The notes beneath the pieces are model-generated. The model did not search any database and was not told the origin of the DNA. It saw nothing but the letters and a program-made list of their open reading frames with translations. Source: Mesorhizobium sp. M1D.F.Ca.ET.043.01.1.1 (GTDB taxonomy: Bacteria; Pseudomonadota; Alphaproteobacteria; Rhizobiales; Rhizobiaceae). Taken from it: DNA of 64,000 nucleotides. Of the stretch, positions 34,804 through 41,016 are shown one piece after another. The stretch lies in the NCBI RefSeq assembly GCF_003952385.1, contig NZ_CP034444.1:1488001-1552000 (forward strand). The letters run 5' to 3'. The position numbers and the translations under genes were made by a program. Positions within the stretch are counted from its first letter, which is position 1. Every line of letters starts with the position of its first letter.

Positions 34804-35579
34804 AGGCCGATCGCCTCGTCTTCGCTGCCGAGATAGGCCTCTATCACCTTCTCGTCGGCCTGGATTTCGGACGGCGTTCCCTCGGCGATCTTCTGCCCGA
34901 AATTGAGGACCACGATGCGGTCCGAGATCTTCATCACGGCCGGCATGTCGTGCTCGACGAGCAGGATGGTGAGGCCGAGATCACGCAAGCGCCGCACCAT
35001 CGCCACCATGCGCATCGTCTCTTCGTGGTTCATGCCGGCGAAGGGCTCGTCGAGCAGCAGGATGGAAGGGTTGGTGGCAAGGCCGACGGCAATGCCCAGC
35101 GCCCGCAGATGGCCATGCGGCAGGTTGCGGGCGGTCTCATCGGCAAGCGAAGCCAGGCCGAGCAGCGCCAGGATCTCGTCGGCCGATGCGCCGAAAGCTG
35201 CCTCGTCGGCGCGCGCGGTGCCGGTGCCGAGGAAGAAGCCGAAGAGGTTCGCCTTCGAGCGCAGATGGTGCGCGATGATCACGTTGTCGCGCACGCTCAT
35301 GTTCTTGAAGATCGTTGTCTCCTGGAACGTGCGGACGACGCCCTTGCGGGCGGCGATATGCGGCGCCATGCCGGAGATGCGCTCGCCTCTCAGGCGCACC
35401 TCGCCCGATGTCGGCCTGAGGAACGACGAGATCAGCTTGAACAGCGTCGACTTGCCGGCGCCGTTCGGGCCGATGACCGACAGGATCTCCTTCTCGCGCA
35501 CCGAGAAGGAGACGTTGTTGACCGCGACCAGGCCGCCGAAGCGTTTGCTGAGACCGGAGACTTCGAGCATTTCGGCCAT
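34800..35579 (-). CDS. livG: Branched-chain-type ABC transporter ATP-binding protein LivG
   Basis: A 259-residue ABC ATPase. Walker A is GPNGAGKST, Walker B is ILLLDEPFAGMNHEE, and the H-loop is LVEHDMPAVMKI. The signature is LPHGHLRALGIA in place of the more usual LxxGxQR form, so glutamine is replaced by histidine; this should be noted but need not abolish function. The N-terminal VSGLSKRFGGLVAVNNVSF is typical of LivG. It begins 3 nt downstream of livM. Confidence 0.89.
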   Translation of the reverse strand: MAEMLEVSGLSKRFGGLVAVNNVSFSVREKEILSVIGPNGAGKSTLFKLISSFLRPTSGEVRLRGERISGMAPHIAARKGVVRTFQETTIFKNMSVRDNVIIAHHLRSKANLFGFFLGTGTARADEAAFGASADEILALLGLASLADETARNLPHGHLRALGIAVGLATNPSILLLDEPFAGMNHEETMRMVAMVRRLRDLGLTILLVEHDMPAVMKISDRIVVLNFGQKIAEGTPSEIQADEKVIEAYLGSEDEAIGL

Positions 35580-35582
35580 GGC

Positions 35583-36563
35583 TCAAGCCTTCTTGCCGGT
35601 TGAAGTCGTGAGGCTGAGCAGGCCGTTGGGCAGCACCAGCATCAGGACGATCATCAGGCCGGAATAGATCAGGAGCTGGAACTCGCCGGTCTGGAACAAC
35701 AGGTCCCAGCCGAAATAGAGCACCAGCGTGCCCAGCATCGGCCCGAACACGTAGCCAAGGCCGCCAAGGAAGCAGTTCAGCATGAAGTTGACGGAATCGG
35801 TGACCGTGAAGCTCGACGGATAGATCGATTGCGAAATGGCGGCAAAGATGGCGCCGGCGACACCGCCGAAGAAGGAGGAGACGGCATAGGCGATGACGCG
35901 CAGATAGGCGATGTTGACGCCGATCGAGGAGGCAAGCTCCTCGTTCTGCTGCAGCGACTGACAAAGCTTGCCGATGCGCGAATGGACCAGCCGATACATC
36001 ACGCCGAAGCACACCACCATCAGCGTGACCGCCAGCAAATAGAAGGCGAGCCGCGAATTCTGCAGCGTGGCGAAATCAGGGATGATCGTCAGGCCGAACA
36101 CCGACAGCGCGCCGGGCAGCGGGATGCTGACGATGCCCTTGGCGCCGTTGGTGATCGGCAGCGCCAGCGCGAGCAGGCGCGCGACCTCGGTCAGCGTCAG
36201 CGTCACCATTGCGAAATAGACGCCGCGCAGGCGCAGGATCGGCAGGCCGATCAGCACGCTCGCGGCGGCGCAGAAGAGACCGGCGACGGGCAGCGTCAGC
36301 CAGAACGACCAGCCGTGGTTCGTCACCAGTATGGCCGAGACATAGCCGCCCATCAGCGCATAGGCGCCCTGGCCGATGTTGATGCGGCCGATGTAGAAGG
36401 TGAGCCAGACGCCGGCGCTGGCGATGCTGAGCAATGCCACGGAGGTCAGGGTGTAATAGAGGTCGGTGCGGCCGCTTGCCGAGATCGCGACCGGCACGGC
36501 GACGAAGACGATCGCCAGGAAGGCTGCGACCGAAGCGATCTTCATGTTGCGATTGCGGGTCAT
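35583..36563 (-). CDS. livM: Branched-chain-type ABC transporter permease LivM
   Basis: A 326-residue polytopic permease of the LivM family. Features are GRINIGQGAYALMGGYVSAIL near residue 55-75, RLRGVYFAMVTLTLTEVARL in the middle and the cytoplasmic coupling region RIGKLCQSLQQNEELASSIGVNI, which contacts the ATPases. About nine to ten hydrophobic helices are visible. It starts 7 nt after livH. Confidence 0.9.
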   Translation of the reverse strand: MTRNRNMKIASVAAFLAIVFVAVPVAISASGRTDLYYTLTSVALLSIASAGVWLTFYIGRINIGQGAYALMGGYVSAILVTNHGWSFWLTLPVAGLFCAAASVLIGLPILRLRGVYFAMVTLTLTEVARLLALALPITNGAKGIVSIPLPGALSVFGLTIIPDFATLQNSRLAFYLLAVTLMVVCFGVMYRLVHSRIGKLCQSLQQNEELASSIGVNIAYLRVIAYAVSSFFGGVAGAIFAAISQSIYPSSFTVTDSVNFMLNCFLGGLGYVFGPMLGTLVLYFGWDLLFQTGEFQLLIYSGLMIVLMLVLPNGLLSLTTSTGKKA

Positions 36564-36570
36564 GGCGCGG

Positions 36571-37437
36571 TCAACCCCACGGCTTGCCCATCAGCCCGTT
36601 GGGGCGGATCGACAGGAACACCATCAGGGCGGCGAAGATGACGAGATAGGTGACGTCGCCATATTCGCGCAACGCGGTCAGGCCGACCGACTCCATCATG
36701 CCGAGGATGAAGCCGCCGGCGATCGCCCCGCCGACAACGCCGGCTCCGCCGATCATCACCATCAGGAAGGCCTTGATCGAAATCGGTCCGCCGATACCTG
36801 AATTGACGCCGGTGATGGTGACAAGCAGGCCGCCGACAACGCCGGCGAGCATCGCCCCCATGGCGAAGCCGATCATCGAATAGCGGTCGACCCGCACCCC
36901 CATCAGCTGGGCGGCGACACGGTCCTGGGCGAGCGCGCGCATGGCGCGGCCGACGCGGCTGTATTGCATGTAAAGCACGAAGGCAGCGATGAAGACGATG
37001 GCCAGAGCGCCGACGACCAGCCGGTCGTAAGGCAGGATGATACCGGCCTCGTTGAAGACGCCCTTGACTATCTTGGGGACGCCGCGCTGCTTCTCGCCGA
37101 AGATGAGCAGGATGATGGCGTCGAAGAAGAAGGCCGTCGCGGCGGCAAGCAGCATCGTGCTCTCCTCGCGATGGCTGCGCCGGATGACGGTTCGGAAGAG
37201 GAACTTCTCCATCAGCGCGCCGATGACGGCGAGCGTGATGCCGGACGCTAGCAGCGCCACCACGAAGGGCAGGCCGAGCTGGCCGTAGACGGTATAGGTG
37301 ATGAACCCGCCCAGAACATACATCTGCCCATGGGCAAAGTTCAGCACGTTCATCAGGGCGAAGATCAGGGTGAGACCCAGCGCGATCAGCGCATACTGGG
37401 CACCGAGATATAATCCGTTGGCGATGACCTGTTCCAT
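36571..37437 (-). CDS. livH: Branched-chain-type ABC transporter permease LivH
   Basis: A 288-residue polytopic permease of the LivH family, with VIANGLYLGAQYALIALGLTLIFALMNVLNFAHGQ (split) at the N-terminus and the coupling segment YSRVGRAMRALAQDRVAAQLMGV in the second half. ATG at 37437 is chosen because family homology begins there. It pairs with LivM to form the membrane channel. A 180-nt gap with two palindromic repeats separates it from the binding-protein gene. Confidence 0.9.
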   Translation of the reverse strand: MEQVIANGLYLGAQYALIALGLTLIFALMNVLNFAHGQMYVLGGFITYTVYGQLGLPFVVALLASGITLAVIGALMEKFLFRTVIRRSHREESTMLLAAATAFFFDAIILLIFGEKQRGVPKIVKGVFNEAGIILPYDRLVVGALAIVFIAAFVLYMQYSRVGRAMRALAQDRVAAQLMGVRVDRYSMIGFAMGAMLAGVVGGLLVTITGVNSGIGGPISIKAFLMVMIGGAGVVGGAIAGGFILGMMESVGLTALREYGDVTYLVIFAALMVFLSIRPNGLMGKPWG

Positions 37438-37520
37438 GGACACCTTCGATCTTCCACGGGGCCCGGAACACCGTCCGGACCCCGGCATGCGGGAGGAAGC
37501 AACCTAGGAACCCGTCTCTA

Positions 37521-37557
37521 GATCAGGATGATGTTTCATTGAATCGCCATCCTGATC
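37521..37557. repeat. Palindromic repeat (GATCAGGATG arms)
   Basis: GATCAGGATG (37521-37530) and CATCCTGATC (37548-37557) form a perfect 10-bp inverted repeat with a 17-nt loop. It lies between the binding-protein and permease genes, next to a second palindrome. Repeats of this type are widespread in rhizobial genomes. As RNA it could moderate read-through so that the binding protein is made in excess over the permeases. Confidence 0.7.
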
Positions 37558-37570
37558 CAACCCTTGCTGG

Positions 37571-37617
37571 AGCATGATCTTCTCCGAAAACCGGTTCCCA
37601 CTTTTCGGGATCATGCT
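37571..37617. repeat. Palindromic repeat (AGCATGATC arms), abutting a stop codon
   Basis: AGCATGATC (37571-37579) pairs with GATCATGCT (37609-37617), and inside it CCGAAAA (37584-37590) pairs with TTTTCGG (37602-37608). The element touches the TAG stop (37618-37620) of the binding-protein gene. Its sequence is that of the common rhizobial intergenic palindrome with GATCATGC arms and a CCGAAAA/TTTTCGG core; this is recognition from memory. Confidence 0.78.
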
Positions 37618-38820
37618 CTAGTCGACGGAGCCGACGAACAGGGTCTGGAATGCGCCGTCCTTGTATTCGTTGACCACCATTGGCACGGCGAGCTGGCGCT
37701 TCTGGCCGAACGAGGTTGCGCCGACATAGCTCAGCTTGGCGTCGCCCTTCAGGAAGGGGTTGGGCGCAGAGAAAGTGTCCATGGTCTTCTTGAATTCGGC
37801 GACGTCGTTGATGGCTACCGGATTGGCCTTGAGCGTGTCGAGGATATACTCCAGCGCGTAGACCTTGGTGTTGGACTCGTCGTTATACTCGCCGAACATC
37901 TTGGTGTAGCGGGTGACGAACTCCTTCATCTCATCCGAAGCAATCTCCGGCGTGGAGGCGCCGCCGACGGAGATGAAGCCATTGGCATACTCGCCGGCGC
38001 CCTCCTCCAGAACCTTGGCGTCCTGCGCCGTCTCGGTCGAGATCAGGCCCTCATAGCCGAGCTCGCGGGCGGCGCGGATGAGGAGCGGCGCGTTGGCCGG
38101 CGCCACACCCGACAGCACCAGCAGATCGGGCTTCAGCGCCACGATCGGCGTCAGCACCGGCGTGAAGTCACGAGTGTCGTTCTGGTAGGTGTCGTTCTGC
38201 GCGACGACATCGAGCCCGAGCGCCTTGGCCGCCTCGACACCGCTGTCACGCTGGCTGAGCGGGTCGGATTCGTTCGCGGCGACAAAGGCGATCGTCTTCA
38301 CGCCCTTGTTTTCCTTGAGATATTTGTAGATCGCCGGACCCGATTGGTAGTTGGCGATCATGCCAAGCACGGCGTTCGAGGCCGGCTTCTGGTAGAGCGC
38401 CTTGGGGAAGGCGTAGGGGAAATAGATGATGCCGTTTGCCTCGGCGACGGGGCGCACCGCGGCGGCGCCGTCATCGACATTCGGTCCGACCACATAATGG
38501 ATGCCCTCCTGCGCCATCTTTTCCATGCCGGCGATGGCGCGCTTGGGGTCCTTCTGGTCGTCGAAGGTGACGATGTTGATGTTGTAGGTGTCCTCGCCGA
38601 TCTTGACGCCGCCTTTTTCGTTGAGCCAGGCGGCGCGCGTCTGCATCGAGCGCACATTGGAGGTGCCCCAGGCGGCGGCAGGGCCGCTGGTGACGCCAAC
38701 GAAGCCGATTTTCAGTTCCTTGTTTTCGGCCTGCGCGGAAGGAATGCCAACGGCGGCAATCGCCAGGGCCGAGACGGCGCCAAGCACCATCGATTTCAGA
38801 GTCGAGCGTCGGTTCATCAT
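37618..38820 (-). CDS. Branched-chain-type ABC transporter substrate-binding protein
   Basis: A 400-residue periplasmic binding protein (type 1 fold) with a signal peptide ending near SAQA (about residue 31). The mature start ENKELKIGFVGVTSGPAAAWG and the lobe region YVVGPNVDDGAAAVRPVAEANGI fit the LivK/AmiC-like family that binds amino acids, amides or ureides. It has AGGGGAA upstream and heads the transporter operon that continues with livH-M-G-F and the racemase. The ligand is not identifiable from sequence. Confidence 0.88.
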   Translation of the reverse strand: MMNRRSTLKSMVLGAVSALAIAAVGIPSAQAENKELKIGFVGVTSGPAAAWGTSNVRSMQTRAAWLNEKGGVKIGEDTYNINIVTFDDQKDPKRAIAGMEKMAQEGIHYVVGPNVDDGAAAVRPVAEANGIIYFPYAFPKALYQKPASNAVLGMIANYQSGPAIYKYLKENKGVKTIAFVAANESDPLSQRDSGVEAAKALGLDVVAQNDTYQNDTRDFTPVLTPIVALKPDLLVLSGVAPANAPLLIRAARELGYEGLISTETAQDAKVLEEGAGEYANGFISVGGASTPEIASDEMKEFVTRYTKMFGEYNDESNTKVYALEYILDTLKANPVAINDVAEFKKTMDTFSAPNPFLKGDAKLSYVGATSFGQKRQLAVPMVVNEYKDGAFQTLFVGSVD

Positions 38821-38923
38821 TTTGCAGTTCCCCTTGGTTATCGCGCTTTGTGTTTTGCTCGTAGGCTACGCGGATACCTAAAGGGAAACTCACTGCGAAA
38901 GATTGTCAACATCTTTCTTGGTT

Positions 38924-38935
38924 ATTGTATACAAT
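38924..38935. promoter_or_regulatory. GTATAC-centred palindrome, candidate GntR/FCD operator
   Basis: ATTGTATACAAT is a perfect 12-bp palindrome about 105 nt upstream of the binding-protein start. FCD-type GntR regulators typically bind short dyads with GT...AC half sites such as this. The only FCD regulator nearby is encoded at the end of the same gene series (32512-33219). The rest of the 285-nt space between this operon and the next gene holds no feature I can support. Confidence 0.6.
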
Positions 38936-39105
38936 TTTTGGAAAGAATGTGTGCGATGCGCGATCGCCCACGGCGAGGCAGTGCTCAAGGGGATGACCGC
39001 CGAACGGCAGCCATCCTCGGTGAACCCGATCAGCGTTCGCGGAAGAGGAACAGAAAGGCTTGTCGACGACTGGCGCGCGCGATGAACGCGCGTCGCGGGC
39101 GGCAG

Positions 39106-39381
39106 CTATTTTCCGCAGTGATGGTCGTTGATCTTGTTCAACGCATTCGCGTCCGGCCCCGTCCGGTGATAGGAGCAGGCACCCGCCGCCGTGGTGACCA
39201 GCATGGCGTCATAATAGCGTGGCCCGCCGAACAGGACGTCGATGAGGTCGCCTTCGGCCGGAACATAGCGTTCTTGCTCGACAGAACGCTTGTGGTGCCG
39301 GTCGCCGGCGAACGCCGGGCCGGACACGCCAATGGCCGCAGCCAGAACGAGAGCGGAGATCGCAAGGCTTTTCGTCGTCAT
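39106..39381 (-). CDS. Small secreted hypothetical protein
   Basis: A 91-residue protein with a clean signal peptide (SLAISALVLAAAIGVSGPAF, cleaved before GDRHHKRS) and a mature part of about 66 residues with two cysteines (GACSYHRTG and HHCGK) that could form a disulfide. I do not recognise the family. ATG at 39381 is used, since the longer frame would bury the signal peptide. It stands alone between the ABC operon and the sigma-factor operon. Confidence 0.6.
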   Translation of the reverse strand: MTTKSLAISALVLAAAIGVSGPAFAGDRHHKRSVEQERYVPAEGDLIDVLFGGPRYYDAMLVTTAAGACSYHRTGPDANALNKINDHHCGK

Positions 39382-39471
39382 CGTCAGCAACCCTTCTGGC
39401 CGTCCGTACCCAAACATATAGCCAAAATCGCCAGCGCAACAAAGGTTCCGTCAGCGGCCTTGCAGGTGGAG

Positions 39472-40334
39472 CTAATGCAGGTGCTTCAGCTTGTCGGGGT
39501 TGCGCATCACATAGATCGCCGTGATCTTGCCGTCCTCGATGTCCAGCGCGGTCGTCTGCAGCTCGCCATCGGCCTCGAGCGTGACGAAGCCGGGCAACCC
39601 GTTGATGAAGCCAAAGCGGACAAGCTGCGAGCGATTGTCCTGAAGCCAGGCGACGACGGTCTCGTATTGCTTCATGACGGCGGCATGGCCGAAGACCGGC
39701 GCGACAGCCGCCGGGCGCTTGCCGCCGCCATCGGCATGGGCGCTGACATCGGCGCTCAGCATCGTGCCGAGCGCCTTCATGTCGCCGCTGCGCGAGGCGT
39801 TGAAGAAGGCTTCCGCAAGCTCAAGGCCGCGCTCTCCTTCTCGACCTTGAAGCGCGGCCGCGCCTCGCGGACATGGCTGCGGGCGCGGGCGGCGAGTTGG
39901 CGGCAGGCGGCCGGATCGCGCTCGATCTCCTCGGCGACCTCCTCGAACTGCAGCCCGAACACGTCGTGCAGCAGGAAGGCCGCCCGCTCGAGCGGCGACA
40001 GGCGCTCCAGCGCCAGCATCAGCGGCAGGCTGACGTCATCGACCTCGTCGTCCTCGACGACCGGCTCGGGAAGCCAGGAGCCGACATAGGTCTCGCGCTG
40101 GTGGCGGGCGGATTTGAGCTGGTCCAGGCAGAGGCGCGTGACGGTGCGGCGCAGGAAGGCCTCGGGCTCGCGCACGTCGGCGCGGTCGGCCCTCATCCAG
40201 CGGATGAAGGCCTCCTGCACCATGTCCTCGGCGTCGGCCACGGAGCCCAGCATGCGGTAGGCGACCCGCATGAGCTTCGGGCGCAGCGGTTCGAACACCG
40301 CCGCCGCGTCTGCGGATGACGCCGGTTCCGCCAT
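39472..40334 (-). pseudogene. ECF41-type sigma factor, split by a frameshift
   Basis: The first frame (40334-39777) carries sigma regions 2 and 4 (AEDMVQEAFIRWMRADRADV, LSPLERAAFLLHDVFGLQFEEVAEEI, split) and then runs out of frame after FKVEKE. The second frame (39472-39780 in its open form) carries the SnoaL-like C-terminal domain with the DGGGK motif and the terminal NPDKL motif that mark group ECF41. A two-base AG insertion at about 39832-39836, or loss of one base, separates them. The first frame ends in an ATGA that offers a start for the second, so two separate proteins could be made. The upstream AhpD-like gene overlaps it (TGATG). Confidence 0.78.
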
Positions 40335-40822
40335 CAAGCGGCGGCCGCCTTGCTGGCAGCCTTCGCATTGGCGGCCTTCACGGCCGCCGGGTCGACGAAG
40401 CCGCCGAAGCCGACCGCGATGCGGTTCCAGCCGTTGATGATGTTGATCATCAAGGTGATCTTCACCCGCTCCTCCTCGGTGAAATGGTCCTTCAGCGCTT
40501 CATACGCAGCCTCATGCGTATGGCCTTCGCTGATCCGCGTCAGAGCCTCGGTCCAGCCAAGCGCGGCGCGCTCGCGGTCGGTATAGCACGGCGCCTCGCG
40601 CCAGGCCGCCAGCAGATAGACGCGCTGCTCGGTCTCCCCGCGTTCACGGGCATAGGTCGTGTGCATGTTGATGCAGTTGGCGCAGCCATTGATCTGGGAG
40701 GAGCGTATCTCGATGAGCTCTGCGAGCGCCGGATCGAGGCTGGAAGCGATGGCCAAAGAGGCGCGATGCCACTCCTTCATCAGCGACGGAGCGGCGGCGA
40801 GAGGGTCAAGTCTGGCAGGCAT
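40334..40822 (-). CDS. Carboxymuconolactone decarboxylase (AhpD-like) family protein
   Basis: A 162-residue all-helical protein with the redox CxxC motif C47-x-x-C50 in NGCANCINMHTTYARERGE, preceded by the usual glutamate (LIEIRSSQ). That arrangement is the AhpD alkylhydroperoxidase type. Genes of this family are the standard genomic partner and target of ECF41 sigma factors, and here the pair overlaps. A matching ECF41-type promoter lies 32 nt upstream (40854-40881). The physiological substrate is unknown; oxidative or lipid stress is the usual suggestion. Confidence 0.88.
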   Translation of the reverse strand: MPARLDPLAAAPSLMKEWHRASLAIASSLDPALAELIEIRSSQINGCANCINMHTTYARERGETEQRVYLLAAWREAPCYTDRERAALGWTEALTRISEGHTHEAAYEALKDHFTEEERVKITLMINIINGWNRIAVGFGGFVDPAAVKAANAKAASKAAAA

Positions 40823-40853
40823 GGTCGGTTCCTTTCGTTGGTTCCGACCTCAA

Positions 40854-40881
40854 GACGAGTGAGGACCCGCCCAATGTGACA
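40854..40881 (-). promoter_or_regulatory. ECF41-type promoter of the AhpD-sigma operon
   Basis: Read on the minus strand, TGTCACA (complement of 40875-40881) is followed after 17 nt by CGTC (complement of 40854-40857), then by the AhpD-like gene start 31 nt further on. TGTCACA and CGTC are the -35 and -10 elements described for ECF41 sigma factors, so this operon is very likely autoregulated. The spacing should be compared with characterised ECF41 promoters. Confidence 0.75.
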
Positions 40882-40899
40882 CGGCGCGGATTTTTTTGC

Positions 40900-41016
40900 G
40901 CCCCAAGCCCACTACTCGCCCGAGCCCCTACTCGCCCAAGCCCTACTCGCCCCAAGCCCCTACTCGCCCCAAGCCCTTACTCGCCCCAAGCCCTTACTCG
41001 CCCCAAGCCCCTACTC
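40900..41016. repeat. Tandem repeat array, about seven copies of a 17-bp unit
   Basis: Seven head-to-tail copies of GCCCCAAGCCCYTACTC, at 40900, 40918, 40934, 40949, 40966, 40983 and 41000. The last four are exactly 17 bp and differ in one position; the first three vary between 15 and 18 bp. The array runs into the clpV gene: the last copy contains its TAG stop (41011-41013). There are no unique spacers, so this is not a CRISPR array. The TACTC unit is shared with the inverted repeat at 3856-3893. Confidence 0.9.

Noticed and set aside
37564..40089. Plus-strand frame of 841 codons across the binding-protein and sigma-factor genes
   Set aside because: It runs antisense through three conserved genes and their intergenic regions and has no recognisable domain.
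40900..41016. CRISPR-like array
   Set aside because: The copies follow each other directly without unique spacers, the unit is only about 17 bp, and no cas genes are near.
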